From positions 459,229 through 523,228 of the forward strand of contig MEHQ01002668.1 in the NCBI GenBank assembly GCA_008828725.1: a stretch of 64,000 bases of DNA, read 5' to 3'. The notes under the pieces were generated by a model. The model worked only from the letters and a program-made list of their open reading frames with translations, had not been told where the DNA came from and made no database searches. The DNA is from Saccharina japonica (Eukaryota > Sar > Phaeophyceae > Laminariales > Laminariaceae). The stretch's first letter is position 1. The number at the start of each line of letters is the position of its first letter. Positions 11,060-23,000 of the stretch are shown one piece after another. A program made the position numbers and the translations under genes.

Positions 11060-14000
11060 CTTAGACCCCCCCCCCCCCCCCCCCCCTTTTTTTTTTTTTG
11101 GCTTACCTACGCTCGTCCCGATCCCTTGCCCGCCTCTCCGCCGCCCGTCTCGCCGCGGCCTCCCGCTTAAGCTTGGCCGCGGCCTTGTCGCTCTTCCCGC
11201 GCGCCCCCGTCCCCCCTAAGCTACCCACGCTAGCGCTAAATTCGCCCGGAAGAACCGACGTCGCAAACACAGGCGCCTTACCCCCCCCGCCGCCGCCACC
11301 ACCCACACCACCCCCGGTCGAGCGAGGCAGCGCCCCTGGGGGTAACGGAGCTGCAGGGTCTTCCATGGCTGCCGCGAGTGCCGCCGAGCCAACCGCGCCC
11401 CCCCCCCCGCCGCGCCTCCGGGAGGCTTGTTCTCTCGAAGGTCGACGACACAGACGGTTTCGACTGTTACCAGGGGTACGGTTCCGCGAGACGGGGAACT
11501 TGAGGTGGGGTTCACGGGGGAGGGTTCCTGTCCTGTTGCTGCTGCTCCTGTTGGGGACCCGTCCCCTTCAGGAGTCCCGCGAGGCGCCGCCCAAATGTCT
11601 GTCCCCAGCGCTTCCACCTGTTTTTGTTGTCGTTGTTGTTGTTGTTGTTGTTGTTGTTAGGGCCGCGTCAGTCTTTTGTGGTGAGACGCGCGGTTAGGCA
11701 GAAGGGGTAGCAAACATTATAAAAATCCCCTTTCGATTTTGTATTTTGAGAATTTTGTTGTAAGCTTTACAACCCTGGTACACAATCACTATGGACGCAT
11801 CAATCCCATGGGCTATTAGAATAATCAAAGTTGTCATATACGAGTATAAGATCACAACGAATAATCAAAATATTGCAAACATAAAATACAGCAGTGTGTG
11901 TGTTGTCTTCACATTAGACTCGTTCTTTCTACCCAACTCCATCAGTACACCGAGTGTCTGTCCTGAATCCTAATCCTGGAGAGATACAAATGATGTGGTC
12001 ACAGACTGTTGTGAGACAGAGAAAAACCAGCAGAATGAAAAAAAGGGGTTAGTTTGAGAGTTGCGATGGATGATGAGCAAAGGGTTAGTTACAATGGTTG
12101 ACGAGCGAAGGGTCAGTTGCAATGGTTGATGAGCCAAAGGTCAGTTGCAATGGTTGATGAGCAAAGGGTCAGTTGCAATGGTTGATGAGCGAAGGGTCAG
12201 TTTCCATGGTTGATAAATATTTTGGGACTCGATAGTGCAACCCGCTACGTAATTGCAACCCCGACCGCCGTACTCGTGAGTACTCAAGCTCGTTAGTTTC
12301 TGTTTTCGCGACAGAGCCCGTGTCCATGAGAGGGAGAAGCTACGGCTACTACTGCTGCTGTAGGATGGATCGGCGTGAAGTTTGGTTACAATTTGGCAAA
12401 ACCGGGCCTTAGTGTCACACTTGTGCACCGTCTGCGGCACACTTGCCTTGCCGCCTGCGTGGACGTAGACGTGGCGCACCCGCTCGCTGCGTTCCAGGGC
12501 TTCCGCTATCGTCCGGATACCCTGGAATAGACAGACGCGAAACAAAAAAGGTTGGTCGCCCGGTTGCAGCGGACGCGGCAACGGTAAGATGGAGGGAGCA
12601 TCATAAACTTTGTTTTTTCGGCAACGGTTCACACCGCAGGACGGTTTATTCACACCGCAGGAAAGCAAGCACCGATATACTTGGGCGCTGCTGCGCAAGA
12701 GTCCGAACACGTCAGATTTCATGATAGGGCCGGGGGCTAGTAAAACATGTTTTCGTTGGTGATGACGCTTCGGGAAACCGTACGTAGCGCGGCCAAGCAG
12801 GCTCATGTTTATAGCTGCTGAGCCGCGATAAAAACGATCTCGAGCGTTGCATTTATTTCGACAGAAAGCATCAACGACGTGCCACGGCGACCCTGCGCCT
12901 AGCGTTAAAATAATCCCTGTATGTCCCGCAATATAATACCGTTTTAATGTATGATTAGTATACAAATATGCCTTATAACTTCGGCACAAAGTGGTAATGT
13001 TTTTCACGTCACGCCGTCCAACGAACCAGAGCTTCGTTTTTGGGGTGGGCGCACCTGTTTCGATATTTTGTTGCCCCTGAGATCCACGGACCGTAAGCCC
13101 ATCCTCCCCGCGAGGACCGCTCCCAGCGCTGCCGCCCCCTCATCGGTGATCTGCCAGCCACATCATTCGTATTCGCATGGTTAAAAGATGACTTACGTAT
13201 TGCACCTCACGATGTTTAGGAAAAGAGAGCGCGAATTCACGCCCTCCGCAGGGACTCACACGTCCCAGTGCTTGAAATAAGGGCCCTGTCGAAGTATTTT
13301 TTTCGAGAGCTTTTTGACCTCGTGCCTAAGTGGCAGCCGTGCCCCTACTGTACCCCCCCCCCCCTCCTCGTCCATGGTCATGGACCACGGCCATGACACA
13401 GGCATGGTACAGGCCCCCCTCCCCTCCCCCCCATATTACGCCATGCAAGTGAGCATGAATTAGTGTTTTTTCTACTCGTTGTGGTTGCCTTCCGTTCGCC
13501 TAACTAGCCATGGCAATGACATGAGTACGCTCGTTCGGTCCCCTTCGTTTTCTCGAAAGGTGTTGGTATGCGTCATATGTAGTGTCAAATGACTAAGGCA
13601 GAGCAACAAATTTGTACGCCCCCCCCCCGCCTTACGGCGCGCTTCCAGTCTTGGAGGTGCCTATTAGTGAGTAGGAACGGTGCTCGCGTCTCAAAAGGAT
13701 CGTGTCATATTGTCAAAGACAAAGGCGAGATCACAAAGTAGAAGTACGCCGCCCGCCTCCCCCCCCCGCGCGAAGCGATGTTTGCACTTATGTCATACCT
13801 CGTTGCCCCTGAGGTTCAGCTCTGCAATGGTTGAATTCCCTCTGAGCAAGGCGGCGATGGCGTGGACCTCTTCGTCCGTGATCCCGCTCTCGGCCAGCTA
13901 CCCGGCATCGTCACCAGCCACGACGACGGGGCACCGCAAACAAACGCAGGGCAAGGGTAAGGGATTAGAGGGGCTCAGACAAGGCCTGGAGAGGTTGGGG

Positions 14001-17000
14001 GCGGGGGGGGAAGGGGGGTATTCGATATTCATGCATGGCTGTAGTCGTTTGTGACCATAGACCCCCGCATCCCTGCAATACCGGGACGGAGGATGTTGGG
14101 TTTTCACGGTAAAACTGCTGTGAACATATATATATATATACTTATACATGAGTGTTTACCTGGATGATCCCCCTCCCCGGCCTTCCGACCGCGGCGGTCA
14201 TGCCCCTGTGAGCTTCATCGTCCAGGCCAAGAGATGCGGCCGCCTTCACGGCGTGTATGTACCTCAGCAGCGTCCGACGCTTCGCTTCCTCCTCAACCGC
14301 CACCTGATTGGTTAAGGTCAGAGAAAATTTTGAGCTCGCGTATAGCCGGCCATTTCCCTAACAAAACTACGCATAACCCAATGATGTTCTCTTCCCCTAC
14401 TTCTATATCATCTGCAGTAGTAGACTTCCCTTGGTGATGCAGGCTGCAAATTCTCCGGTGTCACCAGGGGCGGGTCTCTCTAAAGCGCAGGAACCTAAAA
14501 TTTTTCTGTCTCCCCCCCCCCCCCCCCCTTTTTTCAGCAGCCGCGGTCCTACGTACGCATTTTCTGTTTTTGTTTAATCATTATCTACAATCCTCTATTA
14601 ACGGTTCGATCTAAAACGATTGCCCACCCAGTTCTTGCCGCATAACCGCCGCGAAGCCTTCTCGACATGAGCAGATCAATCAGTAACTGACACACACTCT
14701 CCGCAGAACATTCGACCGCGCTGGAAATGACACTTTTTTGCTCTGAGTGTACTCGTAGTCGCGGCGTCTACCACAAAAAAGAGCGCCAAACTCCGTACCG
14801 GCTGCTATCATACCACCACATCAAACCGTCTTCACCTCCAATACAAGAGCTACGCACGTACGTACGGCAAAGCCCGCCATTTTGATGGCGAAGGGAAACT
14901 GCCCGTGTGTGAGCAGCCGCCTTTCTTATGTCCCCAAGTCGTGCAAAAACGAACACGATAATAACTGTTGTGACCAACTGCCCGCATGTGAGCAGATGTC
15001 TTTCTTCATGTCCCAAGATATGCAAAAACAAGACTAACTGTGACCCCGCCCCCCCCCCCCCCCCCCCCCCACCAACAATTTTGTTTATGTAGTAAGTGGG
15101 GGGAAAAAACGTGTTGAGTGACAAACTGTTGGAGGTGTCTCTAACAGGAGTTGGAACAGTGCTCTGTCTCGAAAGGGATGCGTGGACAATGGTTAAATGG
15201 CTAAGGGCGCGCAACAAATGAGTACGCCGCCCCCGCCCCCACTCCGTCCCGAAAGGAATGCGTGGCCAATGGTCAAATTATTAAGGCGACCAACAAATGA
15301 GTACGCCCCCCCTCCCTCCCCCTCTCCGCCCCCCCCCTCCCCCGCCACCAACTGACTGCAAACCTTATCCTGCAAATAGGCGTTTTTTCGACACAAGAGC
15401 TCCAGCTGCTCGGCTCTGCTCCCTAGGGCGGTCTCCTTTATTCTCCGGTCCTCCTCCTCCACTAGCAGCAGAGCGTACACCTGTCCGCCTCGGTCGAATG
15501 CAAGGCAAGGCAAGGACAATTTGTATAACATTGAGAAAACGAATAAATAAATAAATAAATAACTCATCTGTGATGACATGCGAAAAGTTCCTTGAAAGTC
15601 ATCTTTGCAAGCTTGGTGTGGTGTACTCTCGACCGCCTTCGAAAACAATTACAGGGTGGGCCACACCTTGGTCCGGCGTTTTTACTTCCCACACTGAGTG
15701 CGTCGTCGTCCGATCGAACTGCAACCGGGTACGTGCACTCGTCCCGGACACGAAACTGCAATGCCTACCACTACTGTGCTAACACACTGCATCGTGTATC
15801 GACAAGAGAAAATATATGCGAGACGACTCGTAAAAGTGCGAAGCATCTGCCTGCCTTGGGTTGTCGTTCATTCTAACGTAAGACGTTGTGTGGTAGGAAG
15901 CGCGCGGGGGAAAATCTGTCCCGTTGGCAGCCGTAAAATGGAACACCTCTCTGAAGCTAGCAGCAGGTGGACACAAACAACGGGAATGCTATTGTATTAC
16001 ACTACTGTTACTACGGCGGGACGTACCAGGTATAACAGTAATCAGCACCAAACATGGCGTGTAAGCATAGGGCGATACATGGTTTTTAGGGTCCATCGTG
16101 AGGGCTGATTACTACGAGTATAGCCCCTCGAAATAAACAAAATTCGTTGTGTACGGATTTGTTTCAAATCTTAACAAACAATCGGGGGGGGGGGGGGGGG
16201 TCGTTTATCTGTACGCTTGACCATCTCGTTCACGTCCCGGCGTGCTGTTAACGTCCTCAGTCGTCCCCCAATGTCATGGGGAAGCAGTGACTATGCTGTC
16301 TTGTAGAGCGAGCGCCCTCGACTTATATGCCTTGGTTTGTCCTCTACACCACCCCCAACCCCCCACCCAGCCCCCTCCCACCGATGTTCTTGCCTGGCAG
16401 ATCCTCTCGACAGCCAGCTCTTTGAACCGGGGCGTCTTCTGTGCGCGCTTGAGGAAGGCGTTGACCTCTCGCTCGTCCAGCCAATCACGATCGGCCGAAC
16501 GCTTCGCCTTTACCAAGAGCAGCCCCTGCACCGACCGGCAACATCCGCCGAGAGAGAGAAAGAGAAAGAGAGAGACCAAGCTGGAGTTAGATCACGCCCA
16601 AGGAAAAACAAATCCAAGGTAACACACCATGATGTAGTAGGTGTCCCTCAATAAGGCGATACAAGGCGGTCTGAGTAAGGCGGTATCCCGATATAAGGCG
16701 GTCAAAATCGCTTGGCGCTACTGGGGAATGGCACTCACTACCTAGAATGAATAAGGCGGCTTCCCTCTACAAGGCGGTCATGTCGCTGTCTTTGGCATAT
16801 CACCGCCGTAACGGGGGACGCCTACTGAACGCCGTCGAGAAAATGATCGATCGCACCCCCTGTGCGCACAAAAGCCGACCGCTTATAGCGGTACGCACCT
16901 GGTATATAGGCCTTCTTGTACCAAACTCCATCGCTCTGCTGCTCTAGACTCGTGCTACTATTGGGGTGCACTGCACGTTTGGGACAATAATATGTATTAC

Positions 17001-20000
17001 TGACTATTACTGACTATTACTGACTATTACTGACTATTACTGACTATTACTGACTACCACTGACTATTACTGACTATTGTTGACTATTGCCGACTATTAG
17101 TATACTCCTCAACTGAGGAGTTACCCGGTAATTACCCGGTAATTACCCGGTAATTACGCGATATCGCTGGAAATATCGTTTTCTGTGCGCTTTCGGTTTT
17201 GTCAAGGTCAGGGTTTGGGTATCATAGGTATAGAGATCCTATACTATAATAAAATCAAGTGAGTGGTCAGCCTCAGAAAATAAGTCGTTTTGCACCTATA
17301 TGTGTTGCATCGACCACCGATCGGTAGATATAGATAGATACCCAGGTATATTACCAGGTATATAACAGGGTATGGGTGAGAGAAACTATTTATTCATTGA
17401 CTTGAGTCAGTGTCAATGAATTAATTTCCACCTCGGAGGCACACGATACATACACATACGAGTATAGCATGCATCTCCATTTTTGTTTTTCCATCCCATT
17501 TATTATCTTCGCCCTTCTATTTTCTCTCCCTCTTTAGCCGTAACTCAGATCCCGGGTGAGTAAGTAGGCTCTTCTCCTACAGTACCTCCCCACTACGGAT
17601 GGCACCTTATTTACGCGGCAACTACGTACTATTACGGGAAACCATAGTAAGTAGAACCAAATATTGTTAGTAAAAATACAGTAGGTAAATGTATGGGTTT
17701 TTGTGTGTACCGTAGGTCCTATTTACTACATTAGCCCACCCCGTAATTCTATTAATAGTTGGGCCGCACACCTGCGTCGGCTTGGACTCGACGTAGAAAA
17801 CGCCTCGACCGGCGCTGGCCCGAACCGCACCGATATCTCTTGCGCCCCCCTCCCCTCCCCCGCCGCTGCCGCCGCCGCCGCTCCCGCCATCCTCGTCGTC
17901 CGTGCCCCCCCCACCGTCTACTTCCGGACGCTCGCTGCCGAGCACCGCTGCAGCTGGGTCTTTCGCCTGACAAGACAGTGAGACCACGAATCGATCGTAA
18001 CAAGGCCGTAAAAAACTAAATGGGTGATTTTTAGGCCAAGAACGAAACACCGCGTGGGCGCCGTGGACGGCGATTTTTGTTTTTGGCGTTTCTAGAGGAG
18101 GAGGGGAGTAGGAGGAGGCTATGACGAAGATGGAAAAAAGAAAATAGTATTGGTTCCGTGTTTAGTATGCAAGTACATAGGATAGGTACTTCTGGAACGT
18201 GCTTCATCCCTGCACGGGCGATCGCAAGGTATAGTTGAAGAACGGAATACAGAAAGTGATATGTTCTCGATTTCCCGTCTTCTTCTCGCCACGCGCGCTG
18301 ATTGCCAACCTCCTTCCCTCCCCCCCCCCCCCCTGTCGCCTGACCCCCCCTCCTCCCTGTCCCCCCGTCCCCCTCTCTCCCCTCCTCCCCTACTAGATGC
18401 GAAGGTCTATGGCAATATGACTATGGACATGCGTTGCATGAGCACCCCGCGCCCACCACGCGCCCGCGCACTCCCCCCTTCTTCACCTTCAGCCGTCTGT
18501 TGATGGCGCTGTTGATCACAGCGAGCTCGTCCACCTCGTTCTGCTTCAGCCTGACCGCCTGAGTGATTATACGATTGCTCTCTCCCGCCTCCTCCAGTTT
18601 GCGCTGCAGCTCCTCCGCACGGGCCATGAGCGACTTCACCTACAATTTAGAAAGGTGGGACACGGGACACACCGCGAAAAAGAGGCAGAGCGCGGGGGGG
18701 GGAGGGGGTAGACATGTTATGCATGGCCGTAGTCGTATGAGCATAGTAGTACCCTCGCATCCCTGTATACAATGCAGGCCTATGTGCAATGCAGGGACGG
18801 AGCACGTCGATGCTTTTTCATCGACCAGGCAGACATTGGTTGCTTGCACCAACAAAGCGCCAAGCGAAACGTGAGGTGTTTAGCGAGTCGCCTGAGGGGC
18901 GAGCTGCACCCTACTAAGAACCGCTTGTGAGGCAGACGTTCTTGCATGTGGATGGCAGCGTCGAATGAAGGCCGGGGGAGGGGGGGAGGGTGGCATTGGG
19001 GGGTTGTCACTCGGCAATTGAGGCCATAGTCATCATGCCGACGATGAACTCTGCCGGGACGGGCGCGTGATGGACATTCAACGGGAAACGCTTCGCGCTC
19101 GTACAAGCCTGCTCGAGACTTGCGGTCACCATTCCTACCCTCTTATGCTAGAGCGTGGTAAGGGGGGGCACAAGGTGAACTCATCTGCACGCCTTGTCCA
19201 CAAGGCTAGAGGATCTCCGAACCCGTACGAAAGTAGTAAAACATGGGGTGTGAAAAATCCCCAGAAAAAACTAAACACGGTTGTTAGCGCCTGAAACAGG
19301 TGTTTAGTCGTGTGCCGTTGTACTGTAGATTTCCTTTCTTATTTCGTTATTGAGAGGTCGAAAAAAAAAAAAAAGCTCAAGTCTTGTGGCTGGTCTCACC
19401 TGCGCCTCCATCTTTTTAGCCTCTTCCTTGAGGATGACTCGAGACTCCTCGTCCGACTGCATCTTGTTCAGCAAGAACGACAATCGTCCCCCTAACGTGC
19501 GTACCTGATCGCGCATCAGTTCATGAAACGACATGATAAATGAACAAAAAAATCAGCTCTCGTGAACGACCGATCAGCTCTCGTGAACGACTGATCAGCT
19601 CATGAACGAACGACCAGTTTATGAAATGGATGATCAGGTTCATGAACGAACGACCAGCCCATGACCGAGAGCGAAAGCAAGCGCGGCATATAGGGCGCAC
19701 GGACGTTTCTACGGGTCAGCTGCGTGCACTCGGGNAGTAACCCCCCCCCCCCCCCCCACCAAACAAAAAAAAAAAAAAAAAAAAAAAAAAGAGAGGGGGG
19801 GGGGGGGGGGGGGGGCGTACTCATTTGTTGCTTGCCTTAGTCATTTGACCATTGACCACGCATCCCTTTCGAGACGGAGCGCGGGGGGGGGAGGGGGTAG
19901 ACATGTTATGCATGGCCGTAGTCGTATGAGCATAGTAGTACCCTCGCATCCCTGTATACAATGCAGGCCTATGTGCAATGCAGGGACGGAGCACGTCGAT

Positions 20001-23000
20001 GCTTTTTCATCGACCAGGCAGACATTGGTTGCTTGCACCAACAAAGCGCCAAGCGAAACGTGAGGTGTTTAGCGAGTCGCCTGAGGGGCGAGCTGCACCC
20101 TACTAAGAACCGCTTGTGAGGCAGACGTTCTTGCATGTGGATGGCAGCGTCGAATGAAGGCCGGGGGAGGGGGGGAGGGTGGCATTGGGGGGTTGTCACT
20201 CGGCAATTGAGGCCATAGTCATCATGCCGACGATGAACTCTGCCGGGACGGGCGCGTGATGGACATTCAACGGGAAACGCTTCGCGCTCGTACAAGCCTG
20301 CTCGAGACTTGCGGTCACCATTCCTACCCTCTTATGCTAGAGCGTGGTAAGGGGGGGCACAAGGTGAACTCATCTGCACGCCTTGTCCACAAGGCTAGAG
20401 GATCTCCGAACCCGTACGAAAGTAGTAAAACATGGGGTGTGAAAAATCCCCAGAAAAAACTAAACACGGTTGTTAGCGCCTGAAACAGGTGTTTAGTCGT
20501 GTGCCGTTGTACTGTAGATTTCCTTTCTTATTTCGTTATTGAGAGGTCGAAAAAAAAAAAAAAGCTCAAGTCTTGTGGCTGGTCTCACCTGCGCCTCCAT
20601 CTTTTTAGCCTCTTCCTTGAGGATGACTCGAGACTCCTCGTCCGACTGCATCTTGTTCAGCAAGAACGACAATCGTCCCCCTAACGTGCGTACCTGATCG
20701 CGCATCAGTTCATGAAACGACATGATAAATGAACAAAAAAATCAGCTCTCGTGAACGACCGATCAGCTCTCGTGAACGACTGATCAGCTCATGAACGAAC
20801 GACCAGTTTATGAAATGGATGATCAGGTTCATGAACGAACGACCAGCCCATGACCGAGAGCGAAAGCAAGCGCGGCATATAGGGCGCACGGACGTTTCTA
20901 CGGGTCAGCTGCGTGCACTCGGGAGGGCGCTGTGTGTACCAGGTATACACGTAACCAGCACCGACTATATCACACGGTTGACAAGACAGCAATCCCCTCC
21001 CCCCTTCCCCTGGGATTAATTTCAGAGCCGGTTTTATGCAAACCTAGCTCCAAAACCAGGGGGGGGGGGGACAAACACACCCAAAATGGAGGCTTTGGGA
21101 AGATCTCGACGAGATCCTTCTCGATAACTAACGTATCTCTCGGCTTAGGAAGAAGTTCGTGTACCCACTTTTGCTTGTCGACAAAAGAGCGGGGCTTACG
21201 GTATAGGTTGAGCTTAGTGAAGCGATGAGAGGTTTCTCAACGGCACACAAAACGCACACACGCACACACGCACACACGCGGGATGTGGCCGCTGGTGCTA
21301 CGAGCCGCCACAGAAACCTGGTATCGCTGCTTGCATACTAGTATACCATAGTACACAGTACACAGTACACAGTACACAGCACACAGCACACAGCACACAG
21401 CACACAGCACACAGCACACAGCACACAGTACAGGATACCTACGATAAATACTAAGAAATAACAAATCGAACAACAAGTAAAAGACAGGCTAAATTTTCCA
21501 CGAAAACAAACAAAAATCGGGAGCTATTACACTGAAGTTGTCATAGAACACGCCTGATCTCGAGTAAAACAAAAAACACCCTGAGACAGTTTCGCCGTTT
21601 CGTATTATAGGTGCCCTGTACACTTGTATGCAGACCCCCCCCCCTCTCACCCTAGGGTGATACGACTACGGTCGTGCACGACATGAGTACACCCCCTCCC
21701 ACCCTTATGGAGTATACCCACCTTGTCCTGCGTTTCGACTCTTTCATCATGCTCCTTAAGCTTTGCCTTGGCCTCTTCTCGGCACCGACACGCCAGCTGC
21801 GCGTTGTGCTTCTTAAGGGCGGCCACTTGGTCCTGGCTAACGCGGAGATCTAACTCCGCCTGAGACAGATATAACGGAGGGGGGTGCGGGGGGGTGTTCT
21901 CATGTCGTGCACGGCCGTAGTCGTATGATCATTCGTAGACCCTCGTATCCCTACAATGCCGGGACGGAGCACGTTGGGTTTTCACCAACCAGGCAGACAT
22001 TGCCTGCACCAAGCGCGGGGGGGGGGGCGTACTCATTTGTTGCTCTCCTTAACTATTTGACCATTGACCACGCATCCCTTTCGAGACAGGGCGCCGCTCC
22101 TACTCCTAATGGAGACACCTTCCTCCAGCACTTGGGCGGTTACTGCGTTCTCTCCGTATATTACAATAACCACTTCACGGCTTATCCGACCCCCTTAGAT
22201 CCCCTTCCTGTTTCGCCGTAGGGTAGCCACATGTGGTCTCCAAGGGTAGCGATCGTTTTCTCGATAATATCTTAGGGTAAGGTTTCGTCGCGTAGTACTC
22301 CGTTGTCGTTTGACAGCAGCGGGTAGTGAAATGTCCCACCCCCGGCGGAGAGCGTTTTACACACAGCGTACGTCCGCCGATGGTGACTCTCGGGTAGCCC
22401 GGGCCTGATGCTCCGGTTCGGTTCGGCCGCTCAAAAGTCTTGGTGCGCATACATATATACAATGTGGTCGGTGCAGATGGAGCGTCCATGGCCACCATAA
22501 ATACGTAGAGTTCCTACCTTTTTTGTCTTAAGACAAGAATAAACGAAAATAAACCAATCAAAAAGAGTTCACACCTATATACCTTTTGTGTATTGGCCAC
22601 GGCGGTGTTTTTACGAGAGAACGGCATGCGTAAACGCTGATGGCGCGGAAAGGCGGTGCACGCGTGTGGCAGCAGCGAAGCGCAAGCGAAGCGCGAGCGA
22701 AGCGCAGTGCAAGCGACAGCACGGCTTGTTGTGTGTGTTTTCTTGTGTTGGTGTGTTACCCGTTGGTTTGGTTTGACGCACCTTGACGCGAGACCTTCCC
22801 TCCTTCGTGCTCTCCTTGATGAGACGGGAGTTTTTCTGCTTCATCGCGACCAGCTCTTGGTCTTTGTGTCGGAGCGCCTGCTCGACAGGTTTTGACCGGC
22901 GTTGTCGATGCCATTGTTGGTAGGGTTCATGTTGTTGTTGTCGGTGTTGGGTTGGGTTGGGTTGGGTTGNGGGGGGCGTACTCATTTGTTGCTTGCCTTA

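Larger units (their letters stand above)
18688..20923. repeat. Direct duplication of a 1,047-bp block (period 1,189)
   Basis: Block A (18,688-19,734) and block B (19,877-20,923) look identical base for base, including introns, a family P element and exon 9. The 142 bp between them hold one N, C/A/G homopolymers and a LINE 3' fragment. Perfect identity plus the N favours an unmerged allele or misjoin over an old duplication. Confidence 0.85.

Noticed and set aside
21237..21476. Cys-Ala-Val-rich minus-strand frame
   Set aside because: Translation of the AGTACAC/AGCACAC microsatellite.
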